Numbered from the stretch's first letter, positions 43,238-52,559 are shown. The stretch is DNA of 64,000 bases from Mycolicibacterium sp. CBMA 226 (GCF_009729075.1 NZ_VTGY01000003.1:124001-188000), one strand, 5' to 3'. Numbers and translations: made by a program. Notes: generated from the letters alone by a model not told the origin.

Positions 43238-43899
43238 CTTGATAAGCCTTCGAGGAATGGGTTGGTACGGCGTTCGGCGCCGATCGTGGTCTGCGGGCCG
43301 TGCCCCGGTAGTACCACGGTGTCGTCGTCGAGCACCAACAGTTTTGTCACGATCGAGTTCAGCAGGTCCCGGCCGCTGCCGCCCGGAAGATCAGTGCGGC
43401 CCACCGACTGCTTGAACAAGGTGTCGCCCGTGAAGGCCAGGTCGGCCGGACCATCACTGATCCGGAACACCACCGAGCCCCTGGTGTGGCCCGGCGTGTG
43501 GTCCACAGTCACGGTGATGCCGCCCAGGTCGAGCTTGTCACCATCCCGGTCGAGTTCGACAACCTGCTTGGGCTCGGAGAACAGCACCCCGAACGCCAGC
43601 TGGGCCAGTCGCGGACCGAACCCCTTGATCGGATCGGTCAGCATGAACCGATCCTCGGGGTGGATGTACACCGGGCAGCCGTAGGTGTCCGCCACCTTCT
43701 GCGCCGACCAGATGTGGTCGACGTGGCCGTGGGTGAGCAGCACTGCCGACGGGGTCAGCCGGTGTTCGTCCAGAATCTCGCGGATGCGGCCCATGGCCCG
43801 TTGGCCCGGGTCGACGATGATGGCGTCCGACCCGGCACGCGCCGCCAGGATGTAGCAGTTGCACTGCAACATCCCCGCCGGAAACCCCGTCAACAACAC
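43234..43899 (-). CDS. MBL-fold metallohydrolase (glyoxalase II-like, Rv2581c-like)
   Basis: Metallo-beta-lactamase-fold hydrolase of 221 residues. The di-zinc motif THGHVDHIW lies at about 55-61, with further ligands in [10 protein letters not shown] (His about 134), FTGDTLF (Asp about 158) and LPGHGPQT (His about 200). Hydroxyacylglutathione hydrolase-like proteins in mycobacteria may act on mycothiol or other thioesters. GTG 43899 ([14 protein letters not shown]) is chosen by comparison with the family start; the longer frame runs antisense into the DsbA-like gene. Its stop overlaps the hisS start. Confidence 0.9.
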   Translation of the reverse strand: MLLTGFPAGMLQCNCYILAARAGSDAIIVDPGQRAMGRIREILDEHRLTPSAVLLTHGHVDHIWSAQKVADTYGCPVYIHPEDRFMLTDPIKGFGPRLAQLAFGVLFSEPKQVVELDRDGDKLDLGGITVTVDHTPGHTRGSVVFRISDGPADLAFTGDTLFKQSVGRTDLPGGSGRDLLNSIVTKLLVLDDDTVVLPGHGPQTTIGAERRTNPFLEGLSS

Positions 43900-43932
43900 G
43901 GCAACCAGTTTCCCACGTGCGAAACTCCCTCC

Positions 43933-44745
43933 ATGACTCAGCCAGGACCGTGGGGACCCCCACAGCCCGACGAACCCCAGTACTACGGTGCGCCGCAGTA
44001 CGTTCCGGGTTTTCCGCCGCCGAAGAAATCCCGCACCGGCTGGGTGCTGTTCGCCGTCATCGCCATCATCGCGCTGGTCGCGGCCGGCGTCGCCGCATTC
44101 GTCGTGCTTCGTCACAAGAACACGCCGGTCGGTGGGGCTGTCGAGACGTCCGCGTCGTCGGCCAGCGCCGGTGCGACGCCGCTGCGGTCGATCCGCCTCG
44201 CGGCACCCAACGTCGCCACCAAACCGGGCAGCACCGAGCCGAAGGCCACGCTCAAGGTCTACGAGGACTTCCTGTGCCCCTTCTGCGGCCGGTTCGAGCA
44301 GGTCTACGCCCCCACGATCAGCAAGTTGATTGCCGACGGCCGGATCGCCGTCGACTACACCATGGTGTCGATCCTGGGCCGCGGTGACGTGAAGTCGTAC
44401 TCGGTCCGGGCCGGCGCGGCGGCGTACTGCGTGGCCGACGGCGACACAGCCGCCTTCCAGCGGTTCCATGCCGCGCTGTTCGCGCACCAACCCGATGAGA
44501 CGGCGGCCTCGTACCCGTCCGACGACGAATTGGTCGCGCAGGCGAAGCAGGCCGGCGCACCCGATTCGGCGGCCAACTGCATCACCAGCGGCAAGTACCG
44601 CGACATGGTCAACAACGCTGTCAAGACCGCGGGCATCACCTCGACGCCGACGGTGCTGCTCAACGGCACCGATATCGGCGACACGGTATTGCTGAACCCC
44701 AACCCGCAGGCGCTGCTGGACCAGCTCAAGACCGTCTCAGGGTGA
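43933..44745 (+). CDS. Membrane-anchored DsbA-family thioredoxin-fold protein
   Basis: Protein of 270 residues: proline-rich cytoplasmic N-terminus (MTQPGPWGPPQPDEPQYYG), a membrane segment at about 37-60 (VLFAVIAIIALVAAGVAAFVVL), a Ser/Ala linker and an extracytoplasmic DsbA/thioredoxin domain with the active site DFLCPFCGRF (CPFC about 114-117) and cis-Pro region TSTPTVLLNG. Likely catalyses disulfide formation or exchange in exported proteins. ATG 43933 is 33 bases from the divergent MBL start. It sits just upstream of the membrane-bound peptidyl-prolyl isomerase, which fits a shared folding role. Confidence 0.88.
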   Translation: MTQPGPWGPPQPDEPQYYGAPQYVPGFPPPKKSRTGWVLFAVIAIIALVAAGVAAFVVLRHKNTPVGGAVETSASSASAGATPLRSIRLAAPNVATKPGSTEPKATLKVYEDFLCPFCGRFEQVYAPTISKLIADGRIAVDYTMVSILGRGDVKSYSVRAGAAAYCVADGDTAAFQRFHAALFAHQPDETAASYPSDDELVAQAKQAGAPDSAANCITSGKYRDMVNNAVKTAGITSTPTVLLNGTDIGDTVLLNPNPQALLDQLKTVSG

Positions 44746-44819
44746 CCTGGCACACTCGGTGCCGAACCAGCTGTAAGTCGGGGCACATGGCCTCGACCGT
44801 GACAAGGAGGACTTCGGCG

Positions 44820-45701
44820 GTGCCGACGAACGAACAACGGCGGGAGACCGCCAAGCGCAAGCTGGAACGACAGCTGGAGCGCCGGGCGGAGAAGGCCCGC
44901 AAGCAGCGCCTCATGACGATTGTCGCGTCGGTCGTCGCGGTGCTCGCGGTGATCGGTGGCGTCGTCGGCGGCGTCATCTACCTCAACAAGGACTCCAAGT
45001 CGTCGTCGGCGACGGCCTCGGCGTCGACCGAGAGCTCCACGGCCCCGGCGCAGAATCCGCCCGCCGACGGCAAGCTGCCTCCGTTCGTCGCGCCCGCCGG
45101 CCTCGGTGAGAACTGCCAGTACCCGGCGTCGTCGGAGCAGGCCAGCAAGAAGGTCAACCCGCCGCACACCGGCAAGATCCCCACCACCCCGCCGACGGTG
45201 ACGGCCAGCATGAGCACCAACCAGGGCAACCTCGGCCTGACGCTCGACAACGCCAAGGCCCCGTGCACCGTCAACAGCTTCGCCAGCCTGGCGCAGCAGG
45301 GCTACTTCAACGACACCCCGTGCCACCGACTCACCAAGGGCGGCCTCGCAGTCCTGCAGTGCGGTGACCCGACCGGTTCCGGCATGGGCGGCCCGGGCTA
45401 CCAGTTCGGCAACGAGTACCCGACCAACCAGTACCAGCCCGACAGCCCCGCGCTGAGCCAGCCCGTCGTCTATCCGCGCGGCACGCTGGCGATGGCCAAC
45501 GCCGGCCCGAACACCAACGGCAGCCAGTTCTTCCTGGTCTACCAGGACTCGCAGCTGCCTCCGGGCTACACCGCGTTCGGCACCGTCGACGCCACCGGCC
45601 TAGCCACCCTGGACAAGATCGCCCAGAACGGCATCGAGGGTGGCGCCGGCGACGGCAAGCCCGCGCAGCCGGTCACGGTGAAGTACATCCAGCTCGACTG
45701 A
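44820..45701 (+). CDS. ppiB: Membrane-anchored cyclophilin-type peptidyl-prolyl isomerase (Rv2582-like)
   Basis: Protein of 293 residues: basic N-terminal coiled region (TNEQRRETAKRKLERQLERR), a single membrane segment at about 44-64 (VASVVAVLAVIGGVVGGVIYL), a low-complexity Ser/Ala/Pro linker and an extracytoplasmic cyclophilin domain from about 125 (APCTVNSFASLAQQGYFND, CHRLTKGGLAVLQCGDPTGSGMGGPGYQF, GTLAMANAGPNTNGSQFFL). It assists folding outside the membrane. The start is GTG 44820 with AGGAGG 9 bases upstream; an ATG at 44787 is an alternative. Matches Rv2582. Followed by an exceptionally long terminator hairpin. Confidence 0.92.
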   Translation: MPTNEQRRETAKRKLERQLERRAEKARKQRLMTIVASVVAVLAVIGGVVGGVIYLNKDSKSSSATASASTESSTAPAQNPPADGKLPPFVAPAGLGENCQYPASSEQASKKVNPPHTGKIPTTPPTVTASMSTNQGNLGLTLDNAKAPCTVNSFASLAQQGYFNDTPCHRLTKGGLAVLQCGDPTGSGMGGPGYQFGNEYPTNQYQPDSPALSQPVVYPRGTLAMANAGPNTNGSQFFLVYQDSQLPPGYTAFGTVDATGLATLDKIAQNGIEGGAGDGKPAQPVTVKYIQLD

Positions 45702-45707
45702 CAGTTC

Positions 45708-45753
45708 ACGAAGAAGGCCCGGTCACCGCACGCGGTGACCGGGCCTTCTTCGT
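45708..45753. terminator. Long perfect hairpin downstream of ppiB
   Basis: ACGAAGAAGGCCCGGTCACCGC repeat arms (45708-45729 and 45732-45753, 22 bp, exact) separated by AC. The end reads CTTCTTCGTTG. A strong bidirectional-looking terminator separating ppiB from zwf. Confidence 0.85.
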
Positions 45754-45788
45754 TGTAGGTCCTGCACGGACCCGGCAGCGGTGGAATC

Positions 45789-47300
45789 ATGCGCATCGTG
45801 GCGAACACCAAACCGCAGACCATCTCGTATCCGGCGCCAGGCTCACGGCCGAACCGCCACGACGATGTCGCCGTCGACCCCCACGTCATCGTGCTGTTCG
45901 GCGCGACCGGCGATCTCGCCAAACGCAAGCTGCTGCCCGGCCTGGCCTATCTGGACCAGTCCGAACTGGCACCCGACATCCAGATCGTCGGGACCTCGCT
46001 GGAGGACCTGACCATCGACGAGTTCCGCGCGCTGGCCAAGGCCGCGATCGATGAATTCGGCAGCCACCACCTGACCGACGAGCAGTGGGAACGGTTCGCC
46101 GCGACCCTCACCTACGTCCCGCAGAGCGCCGGGCCTTCGGGGCTGGCGGCAGCGGTGGCCGCCGCGGAGAAGAAGCTGGGCCCGAACGTGCGCCGGCTGC
46201 ACTATCTTTCGGTGCCGCCGAAGGCTGCGCGCGCAGTGATCGCGACGCTCGACGAGGCCGGCCTGGTCGAGCGCTCCCGCGTGGTCATGGAGAAGCCGTT
46301 CGGCACCGACCTGGCCAGCGCCGTCGAACTCAACGACTTCGTCCACGAAACCTTCGACGAGGAACAGATTTTCCGGATCGACCACTTCCTCGGCAAGGAA
46401 GCCGCACAGAACATCCTGGCGTTCCGGTTCGCCAACGGCCTGTTCGAACCGATCTGGAACCGCAACTTCATCGACCATATCCAGATCGACATTCCCGAAA
46501 TGCTCGGGCTCGACGCCCGCGCCAACTTCTACGAGAGCACCGGCGCCTACAAGGACATGGTGGTGACCCACCTGCTCCAGGTGATGGCCTTCGTGGTGAT
46601 GGAGCCGCCGACGGCGCTGGAGCCACGGGCCATCAGCGAGGAGAAGAACAAGGTTTTCCGGTCGATGCTGCCGATAAAGTGCTCGGACGTCGTTCGCGGG
46701 CAGTTCACCGGCTACCGCGAACTCGAGGGCGTATCAAGGGATTCCGACACCGAAACGTTCATCGCACTGAAGGTTCGCGTGGACAACTGGCGCTGGGCCG
46801 GTGTGCCGATCTATCTGCGCACCGGCAAGAAGATGGCCGAGGGCATGCGCATCATCTCGATCGCTTTCAAAGAGGCGCCCCGCACGATGTTCCCGTCGGG
46901 CTCGGGCGTCGGCTCACAGGGGCCCGATCACCTGACCTTCGACCTGGCCGACAACTCGAAGGTGTCGCTGTCGTTCTACGGCAAGCGCCCCGGGCCGGGC
47001 ATGAGGTTGGAGAAACTGTCCATGCAGTTCTCGGCCACCGAAGCCGACGGCGCCGATCAGGTGCTCGAGGCCTACGAGCGGCTGATCCTCGATGCCATGC
47101 GCGGCGACCACACATTGTTCACCACCGCCGAGGGCATCGAGTCACTGTGGGCGAATTCAGCTGCGCTGCTGGATGATCCGCCGCCGGTCAAGAACTACCA
47201 GCCCGGCACCTGGGGTCCCAATGCGATTCACCAACTGATCGCGCCCAACGCCTGGCGGCTGCCGTTCGAGCGGGCCTGGCGCGAGGCGAAGAAGAAATAG
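45789..47300 (+). CDS. zwf: Glucose-6-phosphate 1-dehydrogenase
   Basis: First enzyme of the oxidative pentose-phosphate pathway, oxidising glucose-6-phosphate with NADP+; 503 residues. The N-terminal Rossmann motif is FGATGDLAKRKLLPGL (about 38-53), the substrate site RIDHFLGKEAAQN (about 196) includes the catalytic His, and EKPFGTDLASA (about 168) is conserved. Mycobacteria usually have two copies, one in the tkt-tal-opcA cluster; the absence of opcA and tal here points to the separate copy. It lies in the block inserted between ppiB and rel relative to M. tuberculosis, and converges on a TetR gene with 3 bases between. Confidence 0.95.
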   Translation: MRIVANTKPQTISYPAPGSRPNRHDDVAVDPHVIVLFGATGDLAKRKLLPGLAYLDQSELAPDIQIVGTSLEDLTIDEFRALAKAAIDEFGSHHLTDEQWERFAATLTYVPQSAGPSGLAAAVAAAEKKLGPNVRRLHYLSVPPKAARAVIATLDEAGLVERSRVVMEKPFGTDLASAVELNDFVHETFDEEQIFRIDHFLGKEAAQNILAFRFANGLFEPIWNRNFIDHIQIDIPEMLGLDARANFYESTGAYKDMVVTHLLQVMAFVVMEPPTALEPRAISEEKNKVFRSMLPIKCSDVVRGQFTGYRELEGVSRDSDTETFIALKVRVDNWRWAGVPIYLRTGKKMAEGMRIISIAFKEAPRTMFPSGSGVGSQGPDHLTFDLADNSKVSLSFYGKRPGPGMRLEKLSMQFSATEADGADQVLEAYERLILDAMRGDHTLFTTAEGIESLWANSAALLDDPPPVKNYQPGTWGPNAIHQLIAPNAWRLPFERAWREAKKK

Positions 47301-47303
47301 GCG

Positions 47304-47930
47304 TCAGGGGCGTGGCGCCGCGGCCGACTGCTCGAGCTGCAGGATGGCCGCGTCCACCATGGTCTGGATGATTTCGCAGGTACTGAAATCGCTCATCCAC
47401 AAGTGCGGGGTGTCCGTGCGGTGCAGCATCGCGACGCCGTGCAGTGCCACCGAAAGCGCCGCGGCCACGCGCTGCGCATCGGGACCCGGCTCGGAGTCGG
47501 GGTCCATGCCGCCGGCGGCCAGCAGGCCGCGCGTCACCACCTGAAGAGCCTGGCGCGCCGACGGGGTGATCTCGTCGACCTTGACCATCAGGACATAGCG
47601 CAACGGAAAGCGTTGAGCGAAAGCAACATACGCACGGCAACCGAGCATGAGACGCTCGCGTTGCGTCTTGCCACCCGGCACCTGTTCGGCGATGTCCTGG
47701 CGCACCTGGTCCCAGCTCAGCTCCGCCACGGCCGCCAGCACGTCCTCGCGACTGTCGAAATGGGCGTACACCGACATGTTGGAGATGCCGGCTTCCCGCG
47801 CAATGCTGCGTAACGACACTTCGTTCGTTGTCTCCGACGAGTCGACCACCCGGATGGCGGCGGCCAGGATTTCGTCGCGCAACAGCGCACCTTGTCCTCG
47901 CACATTCCGCTGCCGTGTCGAACCAGCCAT
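47304..47930 (-). CDS. TetR/AcrR family regulator of the mmpS-mmpL operon
   Basis: Repressor-type protein of 208 residues with helix-turn-helix VSLRSIAREAGISNMSVYAHFDSREDVL at about 38-66 and a TetR_C ligand domain of unknown specificity. It is divergent from mmpS, 82 bases between start codons, and an inverted repeat TATAC-N4-GTATA lies in the gap. The arrangement TetR - mmpS - mmpL is the common one in rapidly growing mycobacteria, where the regulator represses the exporter. Control of mmpS-mmpL is inferred from position. Confidence 0.9.
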   Translation of the reverse strand: MAGSTRQRNVRGQGALLRDEILAAAIRVVDSSETTNEVSLRSIAREAGISNMSVYAHFDSREDVLAAVAELSWDQVRQDIAEQVPGGKTQRERLMLGCRAYVAFAQRFPLRYVLMVKVDEITPSARQALQVVTRGLLAAGGMDPDSEPGPDAQRVAAALSVALHGVAMLHRTDTPHLWMSDFSTCEIIQTMVDAAILQLEQSAAAPRP

Positions 47931-47987
47931 GCCCTCACCCTAATCGCCACCGGTGACGAGGTGTGATGGTCGCCACCGCACCGTAAC

Positions 47988-48001
47988 TATACATGCGTAT
48001 A
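47988..48001. promoter_or_regulatory. Candidate TetR operator between tetR and mmpS
   Basis: TATAC-ATGC-GTATA: perfect 5-bp arms, 4-base centre, 12 bases before the mmpS ATG and inside the shared promoter gap. Further partial repeats (ATACAT, CGTATG) follow up to 48015. Confidence 0.5.
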
Positions 48002-48012
48002 CATACAGTCGT

Positions 48013-48456
48013 ATGGTGCTCTCCATGAACTGGTTGCTCAATGCCGCGCGGCGCAGCTGGGTGCTGCTGACCGTCGTCGGGGTCGTCACGGTCGGAGGTT
48101 TCATCATCGACCGCTTCCACGGGGTGTTCGGCAGCCAGCACTCCACCGAATCCCGCACGGACAACATCGTTTCCACCATCCCGAAGTACGTGACGTACGA
48201 AGTGGACGGACCGTCGGACACCACCGGGATGATCAGCTACGTCGACGAACGGGCGCAGCCGCAGCAGGAGCGCTTCAGCTCACTGCCCTGGTCCAAGACC
48301 CTGACCACCACGGTGCCGAGTGTGTTCGCCAACCTCGTCGCCCAAGGCGACAGCAGCCGACTGAGCTGCCGGATCACCGTCAATGGCGAACTGCGCGACC
48401 ACCAAGCCTCCGACGGCGCGTCGGCGACCACGTTCTGCCTGGTGAAGGCCGCATGA
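48013..48456 (+). CDS. MmpS family transport accessory protein
   Basis: A 147-residue protein with a short cytoplasmic N-terminus, one membrane helix at about 14-36 (SWVLLTVVGVVTVGGFIIDRF) and an extracytoplasmic beta domain with the MmpS end SRLSCRITVNGELRDHQASDGASATTFCLV (two Cys). MmpS proteins act with their MmpL partner in export of lipids or siderophores. ATG 48013 or 48025 are possible starts; no ribosome site is evident, so the message may be leaderless. Its stop overlaps the mmpL ATG (ATGA). Confidence 0.92.
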   Translation: MVLSMNWLLNAARRSWVLLTVVGVVTVGGFIIDRFHGVFGSQHSTESRTDNIVSTIPKYVTYEVDGPSDTTGMISYVDERAQPQQERFSSLPWSKTLTTTVPSVFANLVAQGDSSRLSCRITVNGELRDHQASDGASATTFCLVKAA

Positions 48457-51302
48457 GCGGCCAGCACAGCACGCGGGGCGGCTATCCCCGGTTGATCCGC
48501 ATCCTGTCGGTGCCGATCATCCTCATCTGGCTGGCGGCCACCGCGGCCACCAATCTGCTCGTGCCCAAACTGGAAGTCGTCGGCGCGAAGAACGCCGTGT
48601 CGCTGTCCCCGCAGGATGCGCCGTCGGTCATCGCGACCAAGCACATCGGCACCAAGTTCGGCGAATTCGACTCCGACAGTGTGCTGATGATCATCATCGA
48701 GTCGGACCAGCCGCTCGGTGACGCCGCGCGCCAGTACTACGGCGATCTGGTCCAACAGCTGCAGCGAGACACCACACACATCGAGCACGTGCAGGACTTC
48801 TGGGGCGACCGCATCACGTCCGCAGGTTCCGAGAGCGAGGACCACAAGGCGGCCTACGTCCAGGTCAACCTACGCGGCGATCAAGGGTCCACCGAGGGTG
48901 TCGAATCCGTTGACGCCGTGCGGCACATCGTCGACCGCAGCCATCCGCCGGCCGGTGTGAAGGCGTTCGTCACCGGCCAGGCCGCACTCGTCGCCGACAC
49001 CAACGAGGCCGGCGACAAGAGCATGGTCAAGATGACCCTGGTGACGCTCGTCGTCATCGCGGTGATGCTGCTGGTCGTATACCGCTCCATCGCAACGACA
49101 TTCATCGCGCTACTCGTGGTGCTGACCGAGATGAGCATGGCCCGCGGCCTGGTCGCCGTGCTGGGCAACGCCCATGCCATCAGTCTGTCCACGTTCGCGG
49201 TCAGCGTGCTGACCGCGCTGGCCATCGCGGCCGGCACCGACTACTGGATTTTCCTCGTCGGCCGCTATCACGAGGCCCGGAACACCGGCGAAGACCGGGA
49301 AACCGCCTACTATGCAACGTTTTCCAGCGTCTATCACGTGATCCTCGGCTCCGGCCTGACCATCGCCGGCGCCATGATGTGCCTGCTGTTCACCCGGTTG
49401 AACTACTTCAACACCCTGGCGCTGCCGTGCGCGACCGCCATGGTCGTCATCCTGGTGATGGCACTGACGTTCGCCCCCGCGGTCATGGTCGTGAGTACCC
49501 ACTTCGGTCTGCTCGACCCCAAGCGCGCCAACAAATCTCGCGGCTGGCGTCGGGTCGGTACGGCCGTGGTCCGGTGGCCCGGGCCGATCCTGGTGGCGGC
49601 GACCGCCACCGCCCTGGTCGGGGTACTGGCCCTGCCCGGGTATCGCACCAACTACGACAACCGCTTCTACGTGCCGAAAGATGTGCCGTCGAACATCGGC
49701 TATGCCGCTGCCGAAGAACATTTCACCTCGGCGCGGATGAACCCGGACATGCTGATGGTGGAAGCCGACCATGATCTGCGGAACTCCCGGGACATGCTGG
49801 TGCTGGACCGGATCGCCAAGAACATCTTCCGAGTACCGGGTATCGCCCGGGTGCAGAGCATCACCCGGCCGCTCGGGCCGCCGATGGAACACGGCTCGGT
49901 ACCGTTCCAGGTCAGCGCGCAGGCGGTCTCGATGAACGAGAACCTGCAGTTCATGAAGGCTCGACTCGGCGATGTCCAGACCATGACCGACCACCTCACT
50001 TCCATGATCGGCATCATGCGGCACATGCACGACCTCAGCGTGCAGCTGGCCGACGCCACGCACGCCACCCAGCTCGCGGCGCAGGACATGTCGGGCACAA
50101 CCGCCGAATTGCGCGACCAGATCGCCGATTTCGACGACTTCTTCCGCCCCCTGCGGAACTACTTCTATTGGGAGCCGCACTGCTTCGACATCCCGATCTG
50201 TCATGCGATGCGGTCGGTTTTCGATGCCACCGACGGCTTCGACCAGCTGGCCGACAACACCAAGGCACTGTCGGACGCATCGGGGAAGCTCGATGTGGTG
50301 ACGCCGCAGATCGCTGCGCAGCTGCCGCCGATGATCAGCCTGGCCAGCGACGTCCGCGATCTGATGCAGACGATGCACAGCACGTTCGACGGCATGGTCA
50401 CCCAGATGGAGCGCATGACCGACACCGCGGCGGCCATGGGCCAGACGTTCGACGACGCGAAGAACGACGACATGTTCTACCTACCGCCGGAAGCGTTCAG
50501 CAGCCCCGACTTTCAGCGCGGTATGCAGCTGATGCTCTCCCCCGACGGCAAGGCGGCCCGCTTCATCGTCACCCATGACGTGGATCCGGCAACGCTGGAA
50601 GGCATTTCGCACGTCGACGCCGAGCTGCAGGCTGCCAAGGAAGCGGTCAAGGGCACGCCGCTGGCCGGCGCGAAGTTCTACCTGGGCGGCACCGCCGCCA
50701 CCTACAAGGACATTCAGCAAGGCGCGCATTACGACCTGTTGATCGCGGCGCTGGCCGCCATCATCCTGATCTTCGTCGTGATGCTGCTGATCACCAGGGC
50801 ACTGGTGGCGTCGATCGTCATCGTCGGCACCGTGGTGCTGTCTCTCGCCGCGTCGTTCGGGCTGTCCGTGCTGATCTGGCAGTACTTCCTGGGCATCGAA
50901 TTGCAGTGGCTGGTGATCGCCATGTCGGTGATCGTGCTGCTGGCCGTCGGTTCCGACTACAACCTGCTGGTGGTGTCCCGATTCAAGGAAGAGATCGGCG
51001 CGGGCCTGCGCACCGGACTCATTCGCGCCACCGGCGCCACGGGCGGTGTGGTCACCGCCGCCGGGCTGGTGTTCGCGTTCACCATGATCTCGATGATCGC
51101 CAGCGATCTGCGCTCGGTCGGTCAGATCGGCACGACGATCGGGCTCGGCCTGCTGTTCGACACCTTCGTGGTGCGCTCGCTCATCACCCCGTCGATCGCG
51201 GCACTGCTCGGGCGCTGGTTCTGGTGGCCACTGAAGGTCCGGTCCCGTCCCGCCCGCACCGCGGAAACCGCAACCACAACACCGGAATTGGAGATGGCAT
51301 GA
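48453..51302 (+). CDS. MmpL family RND transporter
   Basis: Resistance-nodulation-division family exporter of 949 residues with the MmpL layout: one N-terminal helix (about 13-33), a large extracytoplasmic loop, five helices (about 190-330), a second large loop (about 400-750) rich in helices such as MTDHLTSMIGIMRHMHDLSVQLADATHATQ (split here), and the last five helices (about 765-930). The proton-relay type pairs GTDYWIFLVGRYHEAR and GSDYNLLVVSRFKEE (Asp-Tyr) are intact. Cargo unknown; the linked thioesterase suggests an acyl lipid. The TGA overlaps the ATG of the thioesterase gene, so all three are co-translated. Confidence 0.94.
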   Translation: MSGQHSTRGGYPRLIRILSVPIILIWLAATAATNLLVPKLEVVGAKNAVSLSPQDAPSVIATKHIGTKFGEFDSDSVLMIIIESDQPLGDAARQYYGDLVQQLQRDTTHIEHVQDFWGDRITSAGSESEDHKAAYVQVNLRGDQGSTEGVESVDAVRHIVDRSHPPAGVKAFVTGQAALVADTNEAGDKSMVKMTLVTLVVIAVMLLVVYRSIATTFIALLVVLTEMSMARGLVAVLGNAHAISLSTFAVSVLTALAIAAGTDYWIFLVGRYHEARNTGEDRETAYYATFSSVYHVILGSGLTIAGAMMCLLFTRLNYFNTLALPCATAMVVILVMALTFAPAVMVVSTHFGLLDPKRANKSRGWRRVGTAVVRWPGPILVAATATALVGVLALPGYRTNYDNRFYVPKDVPSNIGYAAAEEHFTSARMNPDMLMVEADHDLRNSRDMLVLDRIAKNIFRVPGIARVQSITRPLGPPMEHGSVPFQVSAQAVSMNENLQFMKARLGDVQTMTDHLTSMIGIMRHMHDLSVQLADATHATQLAAQDMSGTTAELRDQIADFDDFFRPLRNYFYWEPHCFDIPICHAMRSVFDATDGFDQLADNTKALSDASGKLDVVTPQIAAQLPPMISLASDVRDLMQTMHSTFDGMVTQMERMTDTAAAMGQTFDDAKNDDMFYLPPEAFSSPDFQRGMQLMLSPDGKAARFIVTHDVDPATLEGISHVDAELQAAKEAVKGTPLAGAKFYLGGTAATYKDIQQGAHYDLLIAALAAIILIFVVMLLITRALVASIVIVGTVVLSLAASFGLSVLIWQYFLGIELQWLVIAMSVIVLLAVGSDYNLLVVSRFKEEIGAGLRTGLIRATGATGGVVTAAGLVFAFTMISMIASDLRSVGQIGTTIGLGLLFDTFVVRSLITPSIAALLGRWFWWPLKVRSRPARTAETATTTPELEMA

Positions 51303-52126
51303 CACCGCAGCCATTCACCGACCTGATCACCCTCACCGCCGTCGACGCCGGGGTGTTCACTGCCCGCATCGACGACATGTGGACCATCGGCCCCAAAGTG
51401 CACGGGGGTTGCATGATGGCGCTGTGTGCCGCCGCCGCTCAGCGCAGCGTTCCTGACGCCGCCGACCTGGGCCCCGTTGCGTTGAGCGCCAACTACCTCA
51501 ATGCACCCGACCCCGGCGAGGTCCAGCTCAGCACCACCATCCGCAAGCGCGGCCGGCAGGTGAACCTGGTCGAGGTCGAGTTGTCCCAACGCGGCCGGGT
51601 CGCCGTCACGTGTGCGGTCACGCTGGGGCCGCTCGACGCCAAGCCGCCGCGTCATCAGGCGCCGCTGGCCGCCGCCGCAATGCCGGCCGAGCCACCGGCT
51701 GACGCGGTCCGGGTGACCCCGGAGCACCCCATGGGCCAGGTGGTCCACGTGGCGCAAGGCTGCGATCTTCGGATGGATGGCGCCACACCGTTCCTGACCG
51801 GCATCCAAGGCGAGCCGGTGACCCGGATGTGGTTGCTTCCCTTCGCTTCCGATGAAGCCGACCCAGATGTAGCCATGCTCTTCGCGCTGATGGCCGGTGA
51901 CATCACGCCGCCGGTCACGATGAACCGCGGCCACTTCGGGTGGACGCCGACGGTCCAGCTGACCACCTATCTGCGCCGCCGGCCGGCACCCGGGTGGCTA
52001 CGCGTCGTGGCCAGTTCCACGGTCATCGGCGACACCTGGTTCGAGGAGGATCACCTGATTCTCGACGCCAATGGTCAGGTCGTCGTACAGAGTCGCCAAA
52101 TGGCGATGCTGCCGCTGGGGTCCTGA
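51299..52126 (+). CDS. Double-hotdog acyl-CoA thioesterase family protein (copy 1)
   Basis: TesB-like/4HBT double-hotdog protein of 275 residues. The N-terminal hotdog has WTIGPKVHGGCMMALCAAAA (about 28-47) and LSANYLNAPDPGEVQL; the C-terminal half has RGHFGWTPTVQLTTYLRRRPAPGW and VIGDTWFEEDHLILDANGQVVVQSRQ, the usual final strand ending with a conserved Gln. It probably hydrolyses acyl-CoA or transfers acyl groups. It overlaps the end of mmpL (ATGA) and so belongs to the mmpS-mmpL operon, suggesting it handles the exported lipid's acyl precursor. A paralogue of identical length lies at 53880. Confidence 0.87.
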   Translation: MTPQPFTDLITLTAVDAGVFTARIDDMWTIGPKVHGGCMMALCAAAAQRSVPDAADLGPVALSANYLNAPDPGEVQLSTTIRKRGRQVNLVEVELSQRGRVAVTCAVTLGPLDAKPPRHQAPLAAAAMPAEPPADAVRVTPEHPMGQVVHVAQGCDLRMDGATPFLTGIQGEPVTRMWLLPFASDEADPDVAMLFALMAGDITPPVTMNRGHFGWTPTVQLTTYLRRRPAPGWLRVVASSTVIGDTWFEEDHLILDANGQVVVQSRQMAMLPLGS

Positions 52127-52129
52127 CGG

Positions 52130-52555
52130 TCAGTACACGGACACTGCGTTGTCTGCGACCCAACGCTTTTCCGCATCGGAGCCCATGGGCGGCGGGATCA
52201 AGCCGTTGATCATCCAGAGATCTTCGCTGGTCTCGTCGACGTGGAATTCCCAGTGCAGGTTCTCACGGCCTTCCAGGTACGGGCTCAGGATCGACTTGAT
52301 CCAGTGGGCAATCCCGTTGCGATGGTCTTTGTCCGTCGCGCGTCGGGCGATGTGGTCGATGACCACCCGCAGCCCGACGTCGGTCTGCCCACCACCGACA
52401 TATAGGTCACCCGAACGGGTTTCGTTGAAAATCACGACGACGTAGAACCGCGGCAGCCCCGCCTTCTCGTAGTGATCGGTGATGCTGCGCGCCAACTCAC
52501 GCTTGTCCTCGGCGGTGAAGAAATCCGGCGTGTGGTGAATGGTCCACAGCGGCAT
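52130..52555 (-). CDS. Tautomerase superfamily protein (cis-CaaD-like)
   Basis: A 141-residue protein of the tautomerase/MIF superfamily with the catalytic Pro right after the initiator Met (MPLWTIHHTPDFFTAEDK). The double-length size and the later Arg/His/Glu residues (DHIARR, WEFHVDETSEDLW) resemble the cis-3-chloroacrylic acid dehalogenase group and its fungal-type relatives, whose physiological substrates are mostly unknown. It follows the SDR gene by 4 bases on the same strand, so they form a two-gene unit divergent from an HxlR regulator. Confidence 0.85.
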   Translation of the reverse strand: MPLWTIHHTPDFFTAEDKRELARSITDHYEKAGLPRFYVVVIFNETRSGDLYVGGGQTDVGLRVVIDHIARRATDKDHRNGIAHWIKSILSPYLEGRENLHWEFHVDETSEDLWMINGLIPPPMGSDAEKRWVADNAVSVY

Positions 52556-52559
52556 GCTT

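Noticed and set aside
49110..50378. 422-codon open frame antisense to mmpL
   Set aside because: His/Arg/Gly/Val-rich antisense shadow inside a clearly conserved RND transporter gene.
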